A DNA stretch of 64,000 nucleotides. Origin: Holothuria scabra. Its lineage: Eukaryota > Echinodermata > Holothuroidea > Aspidochirotida > Holothuriidae. The notes beneath the pieces are model-generated. The model did not search any database. It saw only the letters and a program-made list of their open reading frames with translations, and had not been told where the DNA came from. The stretch is from NCBI GenBank assembly GCA_037179385.1, contig CM074179.1, positions 34,869,905 to 34,933,904 on the forward strand, read 5' to 3'. The translations under genes and the position numbers were made by a program. Positions 42,021 to 52,974 of this stretch are shown piece by piece. How positions within the stretch are numbered: position 1 is the first letter of the stretch; every line of letters starts with the position of its first letter.

Positions 42021-44816
42021 GTATCCGAGAGCGGGCTTTGAGGTGTAAAGCCATATATACTAAAAAAAAAAAACATGCAGGGAAAGGAAATTTAATAACT
42101 GACCCGGGAAAGAAAGTTCTTCAAAGGGAAGGAAGTATGTCAGTTGTTCCTTCTTTTGGTCTTATAGCTACACATATATAAGGTTAAAGGTAACACATTT
42201 CTGCAAGTTCACTAGCGAGTTTAGTTATTACTTGGTTATTCAAGTCTTCCAATGCACACAATTCTTCAGAATGTCATTTGAGTGGGGGGCGGAGGGTAAA
42301 GGAAAAGAGTGGGGTATAAAGACTTTCGGGTGGGATCCAGTGTCCCGCCCTTGGGCCCCTGGTGAGGTCCAGGGGTTAAGCCCTGGTGGTTTCCAGGGGG
42401 CAAACCCCCGGAAGTTCTGAGGTTTTAGCATATTTCTGGGTGAAAAGTTAGAACCCAGGAGAGGTATATTATTTGATTTTTCGGTTTCTCTGACTACAAG
42501 ATTAACAACTTTTTCTCTGGGAGTATCATTTCATATTTGCGCGGTGCCACCGAGTACCACTGTACTAGTCAGTGGCTAAACCAGACGTTTTCATTTGGGT
42601 GGAGTGCTGGGGATGGGCAAAGAGTAGTGTTAAGCTGTAATGACACCATCTAAGCAGAACGCAATCATCAGTTGGGGTGCAGCCTACATAAATAATTGAT
42701 GGATGTATGAGGGAAAATAAGAAACAATAGGAAAATTTAAATGTACCACGCCGCGTACTGCCAAGACGGGAAACTTTGGATCGTTAGTGATATGCGTACC
42801 ACATGTAGACTGGAAACCCCTGACCTACCACACAAGGATGGAGGCCTACTTAAAGGGCATGTAGGCAAACTTTACGTAAGTATCAATTTCACGTTCACCC
42901 AGGCGCCAGTGCACTCCCACTTCCACCCCCAACACGCACACATAGGCCACATACACTTCCATTCCGGCAACTTTATTTTTGGGGGGTTGGGGCAACAGAG
43001 AGTGGGGGGGAGGCGGACAAGGAAACCTTTCCAACAACTGGATTATTTGATTTTCACACGTGTTCCATTTTCTCCACACCGGACCAAAGAAACACCAGGA
43101 AGGGCATTTCCGGCCATGAGGGGGGTTTTAACACCAAAAACTATCTCGTATGTAATCAAGGCATGGCCACCCTATCGACAACCAGTTGAGAAACACTTTC
43201 TCAGTTCCTCTGTGTAGTTTGGTTGGCCTACACTATAGAATGGTGTCACTCTACAAAACACATTAATATTTGGGGGGCAAACTTTAAGTAAATAATGTGA
43301 TGGCAAACCCTCAATGAATGCAAAATGACACTACCAACAATTCAAACAGCATAATGAAACTAAACAGTTTTACTTCCAGCAAGGGCAGTCAGATCTCCAC
43401 TCATTGTGTAATTATTACAGTACTGCTGCTTTTAGCCATTGACTCCTCTTAGTGATCACAATAAAAAAAAAAGGCTATTCTAAAGAATATTCAGGAAAAA
43501 TTTAATTATGTCATTGTCAAATACAAAATAATACTGTAATTAAATGTATTGTCAAGTTAAGTAGAGAACATCTCATAATACTTACTTTCTCTCATAGGCC
43601 GCCACCAATCTGTCCAGTGCCAGCCTTCGGAGAAGAGATTTCCATGGACCACCAGATGACATTTGCTTATGCCTTTGCCTGGAAGTGTTCAACAAGATAT
43701 CAATCTTGGCAGGCATAAGGATGCATATTTGTTGGTTCATGGACTTACCAACAAAAGGGAAAAACTAAGTGAACATCTTAGTGCAGCTACAGTATGAGTG
43801 CAGATCGAACAGTCTGACAAAACATAATACCAGTTTGTCAAGTGCAGGTGAAGAAGGTATTTCCATAAATACGATGTCATTCGTGTCAGGTGTAAGGATG
43901 CATATATCAGACTACTAACTTCATTGCTTCATTGCCGCCCACCCGCCCCTCTTCAGTTTCACAATGCCCCCCTCAGGTGAGGGTCTTTCCGCACCCTACG
44001 CCCTGCCTCTTTCTCCCCCACTCTGTCTCTTTTCAATTTCTCCAGCTGGGTGTGAATCATAAATTAGTGGACAAACCCTTCCAATGAGTGCATTTCCAAT
44101 GAGCACTAACACTTGCCTCATTGCCATAATTGACAACAGCAACATATCCAAGTTTCACCCAAGCTGCCCAGTGTGTATTGTTATTGTTAATTACGGTGGC
44201 CATTAGGGGACATTCGAGATGTAAAGTTACCGCCTTGGTATCTCGGCAAATGTCTGATTTTTTGTCGCGATACCGACTTGAGCAAACTTGACATCACGGT
44301 AAAATTTGTTAAATTGCCAAGATGCCTTATTTTGTCAAACTCGGTAACTCGACAACATTCTGATTTTTGTCGAGAGATCGACTTTAACAAACTCGATAGC
44401 ACAGTAAACTACGGAAACGTTTAAATGCTGTCAAATTACCGACTTAGACACTACTTAATGTTAACATTTTGTAACAAAATGATGAAATGTACCCTTATTA
44501 TATTAACGTTTTGCAGAAAATGATGCAATGCAAACTGACAACTATTTCAACAGTTCAACATTTTTGCACAAAACTGATGAATAACTCACTAAATGAAAGT
44601 CATCAATTTTACTTTGTGTAGAAAATGGTGAATTACTCAATTTTCGGATCTCAAAAATTTACCAATTTGCAGAAAAATCACTAATAACACACGCCATACA
44701 TGTCAACAATTCAAAGTTTGCAAAAAAATTCATGAATTACACATTTCGCGAATGTTATCTATTCTAAATTTTGCAGACAATTAATAAATTAATCGTTTAT
44801 CAGATCTTCTCAATTA

Positions 44817-45302
44817 ATGCTACAGTCACATTACCGCCGATGTCCGAAAAGGTGCCTTGCCGGGCGCCGGCATGACCTAAATCGGTCAGACATCGGCGAC
44901 ATCGGCAGGCGCCCTGCAGATGATCGGCCGACGAATTTGCCTCGCCGGCCGATTTTCATGCATCGGGTGGCGCCCGGATTTAAAATTTTCAGAGTTGCCG
45001 ACGTCGGTGGGACATCGGCGCCGGTGGATACATCGCCGAAGCATCTGCAGGAGATCGCGGGGTGCCCGCGCGGTGCTCTGCCGTCCGCCGTTGGGGCGCC
45101 AAGCGGAAGTCTTTGATGTCAACAAACACGGAAAAAGTATGTATATCGGCGGGCACCCGACCGGATATCGCCCGATGTGAAAGGGACCGTCAGATGCCCG
45201 GTCGGCATCCTGCGGGCGCCCGGGTAGGGCACTGCCGGGGACCGGCAGATGAGTTAAATCGGCCGGGTGCCGGCCGATGTCCCGGCTTACCCGCTTACCA
45301 GG
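44817..45302. repeat. GC-rich island of degenerate CATCGGC/GGCCGATG words
   Basis: A sharply bounded block of nearly 500 bp, visibly GC-rich in otherwise AT-rich DNA, dense in CATCGGC, GATCGGCC, CGGCCGATG, GGCGCCGG and their complements, plus many CpGs. Frames on both strands are open (44817-45116 plus, 44886-45311 minus) as expected from GC-rich DNA. I see no domain and do not call a gene. Probably a nested element or satellite. Confidence 0.6.
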
Positions 45303-46204
45303 TATTATCAATAAAGCATTTTGCAGAAAAATAATAAATTACTCACTTACAAAATACCATCAATTTATTCCACATTTTTCAGGAAACTGATGAATTATCG
45401 GAAATTGACAATTCAGTAATTTGCAGAAAAAAATGAAGAATTTCAAACCTGCTTAAAATTACTATTTCCACATTCAAAGAGCCAGAATAAAGTGCCCTGT
45501 CATTAAAAATTATCAATTACACCGACACTCTTATTTCCCTTCAAATGTCATTTTATCACGTAAAGATGGGTAATAGGCCTAATGATTGCACAGTTTGTCC
45601 GCACAATAATGGTCAATTTTTGGGCGTCCCCTACTAAAAACCAGAAATATCAAAAATTAAATTGATCATGGGATCGAAAATGAAATGATCCCGTATTCTT
45701 GTGTATAATCATAAGAACTTTGAACATTGAATGCTTAATTCTTATCCCTTAAATTTTGTTTCTGTTCCATATCTTGGAAGAGGGCATGGATCCTTCCCCC
45801 ACGGGCGGAAAATAGGGTAACGGCAACATCCACAACGGTCTCAAACCATGAAATCAGGGCTATTCTTATTTTTCCCTTTCATCCCAACCTACTGGTCATG
45901 CAATTGTAAATTTGACGCAACCGAAAATTCGATTTTAGAGACTCTCTCCGAGTGTTAGCCCCCCCCCCCACACACACACACAAACACCTTAAGAGTTGGA
46001 TTGCCGCTAACACACAGATTCCCCCCTACCTGACTGGTGTGGGTATCCACGTGTTACATCTATTTCGTTCGCCCCAAGTCGTTCAACCCCCCCCCCCCCG
46101 AGCTTGAGCGGTGGGCGCTCTGTCCACCAATAAAAGTTTGAAACAAATTGGGAAATAGGTTGATGAATGGAGGGAGGGCGGATTTTAATGTAGTTAGCTG
46201 CATG

Positions 46205-46440
46205 ATATAATATGGATATAGGTAGCTAGTTCGATGGAGTTTTACGGGACAGTTTCCCACCTATTGGATCAAGTCGAGCCGGCCTCGACTTTTTTCCAGT
46301 TGTGGTTCACTGGCTTGTTTTCTTAATATGCGGAGCATCACATATAACGGCAGCAGGTTTCATTTTTACAGTCTTTGGTGTGACTCGACCTGGGAATTGA
46401 ACCCCGGTCTTCCCCGTGAGAGGCAGATATGTATAAAAAT
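46205..46440 (-). mobile_element. Full-length tRNA-derived SINE, subfamily 2
   Basis: Read on the minus strand: tRNA-like CTGCCTCTCACGGGGAAGAC, then a near-consensus B-box in CCGGGGTTCAATTCCCAGG, body GTCACACCAAAGACTG, GATGCTCCGCATA, CCACAACTGG, GGCCGGCTCGACTTG and CCAATAGGTGGGAAACTG, tail AACTCCATCGAACTAGCTAC. It is the only copy in the window with a recognisable tRNA-like T-arm joined to the body, so it defines the family. Nested in foldback element B. Confidence 0.7.
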
Positions 46441-48870
46441 TCCTTAAAAGTCGTTGTTTTTGTTAGCATGTTTTGAGCGCTCCCGTTGTAACCATAATTT
46501 CATGAGTTCTTCAGCTGTCAAGAAAGAGCATCTTGCGTTTGCATGGAAACTTTTGCATTGCGTGGTACTTTCCAAGAGGTGATATGACATTATTTACTGT
46601 AATTTTGTATTATCGATAAAATCCCCGTGGTTAAAAATATTGAAAACAACTTCATACCTGTACGCTTTTATGTATTTAAAGATTGTTATCTTTTAGTTTC
46701 CTCCTTGAAACTAGTCTAGATTAAATGAGATGATAATCACTAACTGCACTTTGTAAACGAAAATTTTGCCCGATGTTTCGGCCTTAAAGAATTAATGGGG
46801 TTCAAGTAGATACAGATACCCTGCTTCAAAAAGGATAATTAAATGCCAGTCGTTGTTTTCATCCTAAACTAAGCCATTTATTAAGTGAAACCTATTACAA
46901 ACTTTAGGCTTGTAGCTGCAATTGTGTTTAATTTTTACTGGGTCTAGACCTTGCTGACATTAACGTCCCAATAACAACGAAAACAAGTAATTATATATGT
47001 CCTTTTGAGGGGGTAGGAGAGAATGGAAAGAGGGTAATTTATTTGTAGAGTCTGACATGGTACTACAAATTTTACATATAGTAAACCAGTAGCAAAAGTA
47101 GCAAGAGGGGAAGGGACAAAGTGCCCCTGGAAAAAAAAAAATTAAAGTAAAAACCTTGAGACAGTAAAATAAAAGAGAGGGATTGCTCCAACCCAAAATT
47201 CGAATTAGAGGGACTCTTTGCAAGTTCTTCAGTATATTAAGCGCAAAATTTTAATTCATTGTTTCAAAAAAGCAAAGTTTTCCGCGCGCTCCTTGCCCCT
47301 CAACGTGCAATTCCTAATGCATAAGTGCTGTCTCATGAATCAGTTAAATAAACGTTTTCAAGCTCTGAAAATTTCGAAATTGAAATTTGTCATTTGTGAC
47401 AACAGATCATTAAGTGACAGCGACCGAAAACGTAAGTCCTTTTTTATGATTTTTTTCCCCTAATATTCCAAATTTTCTCCAATATGAGCTCTTGACTTTG
47501 AAATTCTTTGTCTACATTAGACAACAAAATTTCGGAAACTTGTTCCGGAAAATTGTATTGAAGAGCTTTAGTTCGTTAGCCGTCAATTTAAGCAACAACC
47601 ATCTTCATGCGATCACAGTAAAATCATTCTCAGATTTGCCAATATAGGAAGTGCATATCCTTCGTTTAGTAATCTCCAACTTTTTAAATTTCCCTTCACA
47701 AGAAACTCAGAATAAAAAAAAGTTTCTGCAATACAAGCTCCATATCCGCAAATATTTGTAAAAAGGTAAAAGTTTCGACGCCCTTCGCCGGCCGCAAAAT
47801 ACGTCCCTAATACGGTGGTGTTCACCCTTCAAAGTGAACTTGGATCATTTGAGTCCTTTTCGCTTTCCCCTAAAGAAGTCTTTTTACCTCATTGCTGCTT
47901 AAAGCTACTATTAGCAAGTCTGACAAATGCCATGTTCAACTGTCTGAGGGTCCAATTTTTCAAAATTTTCTTGCCCGACCCGCTCCAACTGACGGTGTCG
48001 CTCCGCTTAGATAGTCTTTCGAGAAAGACTTGGGGCAAGGAATCATTTGCCTAATACAGTTTGCCTTCCCCAGTTTGCTGAGGGCATTGGTTGAATGGAA
48101 TTGTTTTCCACTATAGTATGGCTTGAAAAAAATTAGGACAAAGAATTCTACCTTCTTTAGTGTCCAGTTTCATTTGAATTTCAAAAAATGATAAAATGGT
48201 TTATGACATACAGTTTGTTTTTTATTTAAAATATCGTTCTTCCTAGTAGTAGGAGAGCTAAAATTTTATCATCAAAAATATACCTTTCGGTCAATGAGGT
48301 AGGGTGGGGTGCATAGTTAAAACATTGCTTCCCACCCCCTTCGTATTGCTTCCTCAGCCACTGAACATTTCATTATTTTGTTGTAAAATGTTAAGATGAC
48401 GTAGGGATTAAGTTTGCAATTTGACGGCACTTAGTTTGTTATTTAACGGTTATTAAGCCTTTCCGTAAGTTTGATCAATCGGTGCCCGACAAAAAATAGA
48501 ATTTTGGCAAGTTACCGAGTTTGCTAAAACACAAAATCTCGACATTTTGACAAATTTTGCTGTATGTCAAGTTTTTGTCATATTAGATCTCAACTAAATT
48601 TCGAAATTTTACGTATTACCGGGTTTGAAAAAACACGACAACTCGACAATTTGACAAAGTTCACCCTGACGTTTCATTAAGTCGTTACCTCGACAAAAAT
48701 CAGACATTTGTTGAATTAGCGAGTTTGATAAAACACGACATCTTGACAATTTAACAAATTCTACCGTGATGTCAAGTTTACTCAAGTCGGTAACTTGACA
48801 AAAAGCAGAACTTTGACGAGATACCTGGACGGCTACTTTACATCTCGCATGCCCCCTTATGGCCACCGTA

Positions 48871-49523
48871 GTTCATCGATGAAATTTAATATTTCCTTTA
48901 GCTTTAGCCTTGTTTTCATTTTATTGAGTACAAACTGAAAGTTGGCAAGCAACAGTACATTACCTTTCCTTGGCTTGGAGGTACTTCCGAGCAAGTTCAA
49001 AATTGTCAGTTAGACCAAAGTGAATGATAAGACCTCACGCACCTTATCAAACCACTTTTGTTTTCAATTTCATTTATAGCAACTTGACCTTGTCAAACGA
49101 ACAGAGTAGAGTGCTCACAAAAACGTAAAATGAACACTCTAACTTTGCGCACTACAATTACAGTTGTTCTAGTAAGTAGTGTGATACTGTAGCGGCTTAA
49201 TTCAGAAGACTAGTCCAGTTTCGAACACCGCCCTTTCTTTCCAAGAAATGTTGCTGGGCCATATTTTAGCGAATCCTTTTGTTTCACCCATGACTAGTCT
49301 GCATCACCAAGGAGACTTCGATTGCACGTGCAGGGAGGAACAAAGGATTCAGTGGGCACTCGCTCCTCTACTTGAACAACTAGGCCATAGCCTCCGTCTT
49401 TTTTGAGATTTATATTATAATAATTATTGACGCCAATAATTATTCGACTTTTCCCAGAAGTTTGAACACTCAAGTCAGCGTTCACAAATACTACTTTTAG
49501 TATCGCTGAGCGATCCCATTCTT
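48871..49523. other. Arm-shared non-coding block
   Basis: Pairs with about 18,520-18,914 and 20,141-20,410. No gene seen. The 1.2-kb arm A insertion point maps to about 49,150. Confidence 0.45.
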
Positions 49524-49698
49524 GACTGTTAAAAAATTCTGTACTCTTACAGAAAATTTGTACAATTACAGAAGAAATAATAATAAAATAAAAAAGAAAA
49601 CATAAAAAGTGCTGTCAATGAGTTGACAACACTTTTTATGTATGCTTTTGTTTTTCTCCATTTTATTTTCTGTAAATGTACATACAGTTTTTACAGTG
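49524..49698. mobile_element. CACTG-ended MITE, arm B only
   Basis: 175 bp from GACTGTTAAAAAATTCTGTA to ACATACAGTTTTTACAGTG, with a central stem of CATAAAAAGTGCTGTCAA facing TTGACAACACTTTTTATG. It matches 631-808 in ends and in the GTGCTGTCAA core. The right flank is TA; the left is TT, and arm A has a single TA at the empty site (near 18,509), so the left flank has probably mutated. Confidence 0.75.
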
Positions 49699-51111
49699 TA
49701 CGACTTCACGGAGAACTCGCTTTTATCTCTACCTTTGCAAAGCCACGTGGTTCTCGACAGGAGAGTGGAAAGTCACTTCTCAATTTATTTCGTTGGAATT
49801 AGACATATTCTTCGCATTTCATACTATTTGGATATCGACTCGGACTAGAATACTTCACTACAGATTTAGCCAGATCAATTATTTGCACGGACTTCAGATT
49901 TGAGTACATTTCTGATTTCTTACATCTATCTGCGTGTGTATTTGGTGCCCCCAATCATCCTAAAGTATGAAGAATGTGCCGGGGGGGGGGGGGGTAGACT
50001 TGCAAAAATGTACAAAATTTGCATTAAATGGTTCTGTAGGAATCTTTTGAAATTAAAAAATATGATTAAAATGGCAGTGATGTTATGTCTCGAACAAACG
50101 TTATCTAATTTGAGGAAAATTTGAATCACTAAAGTGGATTTGAAAAATGAAACGCGATTAAAATAAAGTAATCAAAACACGGACCCTTATACAATAAAGA
50201 AAGTAGACAAATGAAAGATAAGAAAGAAGAAATGAAGACATCGCAAAACTTTGTACAATTACAAGCATATCGAAACATTAAACCTTTTAACCTCTGACCT
50301 TTTGATTGATAAGAAGCTCTCTCCTGAAAATATTTCTCATTATTGCATTGAAACATACCTCAAAGTAAGAGTCAGCAATCTAAATTATTAGATCTGAATT
50401 AGTACAATCAAAACTTGGTATTCCTTTACTATCTGATATAGGTAGTACCCTGCAGAGTCCTTTAAGAAGGACGTCTTAAACATTTTTGTCTTTAATTGAA
50501 CAGAATTTAAAAGTCTTGGAATCCCAATTGTACAGTTGCAATAACTAAACCGCCTGCTTTCTGTATGCCGGGTTATCGCGTTTTATTGTAAGGTTTTAAG
50601 ATAAATTATAAGAGCACATTTTAATAGAGAAGATTGATGTGCAATTGTACTCTGCACGTTTATGTGATCTATTAAAGTAACTTACTTTTTTATCTTTTGA
50701 GAAGAAAAAAAGAAAAAAGGCAAAAGGAACATATGAAAACCAAAAGCCGGGGTACCTGCCTTTGATTGGCCGTAGTCATTATGTTAAAAGAAAAACGGAA
50801 AAAATCATGGTATGGTATTTTGAAATCTTTATATCGTTCTGTATTAATGCACATATTGGTAAAATACCGAGAACCCTGTGCTTATGTTCCTTACGAGGTC
50901 AAGTAGTGTCAAAAAGTCACACATTGATATTCTCTCAAGCTTGAGAACCATAGCATTTTTTAGCAGGTGCATGAGTTGAATGCCTTACTCATTTTTAAAA
51001 GTCACTTTTGTTTTATCTGCCATTTCTTGGATCGATAAAGTTAAACGTATCACCAATAAAGTTACGATAAATATTAGGTGAAGAGCTAACCTTGTTAATA
51101 GTTTGTCACAA

Positions 51112-51335
51112 TTAAAGAGGGCGCAGTTTCATTTCTTTTAACTCGATCCTACAATCGTTTCCGGATAGGCCGTACCAAAATACCGTATGATTTCACCCTT
51201 ATAACCACTCTGTTTACCATTCAAATTTGAAAATGGGCAACTGTATGACTTGGAGCGGCAGTTGCGGTAATTGCTTTCTTCGCAACATTTTTTATTTCTA
51301 TACGTGTAATTGTCACCGTCCCCAGAAACGGCAGG
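51112..51335 (-). pseudogene. Degenerate terminal FReD exon (arm B)
   Basis: Minus-strand frame ...YRNKKCCEESNYRNCRSKSY, then SCPFSNLNGKQSGYKGEIIRYF, after which the FReD ending continues one frame over as WYGLSGNDCRIELKEMKLRPL and a stop. Arm A (14545-14766) has the equivalent shift. It runs opposite to gene B. No upstream FReD exons in the same orientation are visible nearby. Confidence 0.65.
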
Positions 51336-52900
51336 CTACTAGCATCAAATCGATGTATTTTAATTTACGCACACATTATCGGATAGATTGGAATAGTTTT
51401 TTATTAAATTCCTTTTGCCTTACCAATTTTACTAAGTCTTTGTGTCTACGCAATGTTCAAAGCGAAAGACAAAAAACAAAGACACTGCCAGGGGAACGTC
51501 CAAACACACTGTGAGCATCATGAGAGAGTTCGTCTCATGAAATTGGGCGTCACGACTTGGCCGACAGCATTATGACTTGGCAGATTTTTCATCGAAGGAA
51601 AACCGCGAATAACAAGATTGCCTTGAAATTTCTAGCAGGTGTTCACAATTTAAACAATGACTATGGGTGTAACTTACTGCTGAAAATATCAAGAAATAAC
51701 GCTGGGTTTTATTATAACCACCTTTTCCGTTAATTGAGGAACACGAAATACATATTGCATATGTTATGCCTTTGACCGAAACAAATAATTTGACAGATTG
51801 TTCTGAAAATTTGGAATTCTATTCATTTTTCATTTTCTTGACACAACTTCAATAAATTTGAACCATTTTTTATAGTTTGAGATTCATTTGGTAACTAATT
51901 TAGCAACTGAAATAGTTCCTTACAAGATAAGCTCGTTTTAAACCTAAGAAATCGCATTTACAAAACCATGTCTTATTAATGAGAACTTATCGATTCAGTT
52001 TGGCTTTTAAAATTTCTGAGGTGAAATTTTTATAGTATTCACTAAACTGTCTGTAACTATGATAAAAAAATATTCAACGTTCAATTTAAGTTTGAAAATG
52101 ACACCTCTTTTTGTTTTGTTTGTATCTGTGGCAGGTAAAATGCTTCGTTTAAAGCTGGTGGTTTGACGCAATTGACAGGGTTGTAGCCAATTGGAGGGAG
52201 TTGACTAATCCCCCTTAATTCTTTTAGCCCCATAGAGGAAGAGAGGAGCAAACTATGTAAAAAGTTGAACTTGTGTTTATCCCTTTCGGATTTATCATGA
52301 ACCCACGTAATCATTTATATTATTACCTTGACGGATAAAATTGTGGAAACCGCTGTTCCTACTTGGTGATGAGCAACATTTTCAGAATTTGTTCAAGAAA
52401 AATAAAAAAATTTTCGAGCACAAAATGTTCCTTTTCCTCAGCATTAATTGGAGTTCACAATATTTCTAGCATGCTAGGCTAGAATGTCAACAAGAACACA
52501 ATATTGCTTTTGTTGAAGCTAATAGTAATAAAACTAATTGCTTGATTTTGTTTACAAGTCATTTAAAATAATATATCTTTCCAGTAGTATGACAGTTTAA
52601 TAATCGACGTAACGAAGAGATGCTGACTTTTTACCCTGGTTATTTCCAGAGTATGTCCTGGTAAGGATGACAATAAGAGATGCTTAGAGAAAAACACACA
52701 CGAAGACTAGGAACGCATTTTGCCCATCCAATGGCCATTTGCAAGAACTTTGTATTATGTACCGAGCACCCTTACTTTAGTCAGTTTGATATGGAGCAAC
52801 ATTACAACTGCTCTGCTTAGCAGTACTTCCTACACTGTCTAGGCGCTCATAACTCGAAGTGTGTTCGGCTCAAAAATCGGTTTCGATTGTTGTACTTAGA
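51336..52900. other. Upstream flank of gene B
   Basis: Pairs with the gene A upstream flank but lacks the 810-bp element. Compared with arm A, the eight bases carrying the TATA-like motif are missing near 52,790. No other gene seen. Confidence 0.5.
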
Positions 52901-52974
52901 ATGTTTAGTGACATGCGTTTCTATTTTACTCATTTTGTGTTCTAACTGGATTCCTTAATCTGTTACAACAAACG
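52901..52974 (+). pseudogene. Gene B exon 1: signal-peptide exon with 1-nt deletion
   Basis: 74 nt against 75 in gene A and copy C. A T run in TTCTATTTTACTC is one base shorter than in gene A. Frame from ATG at 52901: MFSDMRFYFTHFVF then TAA. The inner ATG at 52913 is in the same broken frame. The donor GTAAGT is intact. Restoring the length would give a signal peptide like gene A's, so the lesion is recent or an error. Confidence 0.75.

Larger units (their letters stand above)
44192..48870. mobile_element. Foldback-type element B, arm B only
   Basis: Inverted ends TACGGTGGCCATTAGGGG and (complemented) TACGGTGGCCATAAGGGG, continuing CGAGATGTAAAGT, then arrays of TCTCGGCAAATG / GACTTGAGCAAACTTGACAT-like units (44,205-44,460 and 48,480-48,860) and inner TTTTGCAGAAAATGATG units. 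The centre around 46,840-47,220 is homologous, in the same orientation, to 23,400-23,830 of element A, with shared words such as TTAACGTCCCAATAACAACG. Arm A has an empty site near 20,411-20,425. It also carries a GC-rich island and a SINE. No transposase seen. Confidence 0.78.

Noticed and set aside
42741..43217. 158-codon open frame
   Set aside because: It spans repeat-derived runs and is not kept in the paired arm A sequence (27,400-27,750); composition effect.
44886..45311. Overlapping long frames on both strands in the GC-rich island
   Set aside because: GC-rich repetitive DNA has few stop codons; frames are open on both strands and match no protein family.
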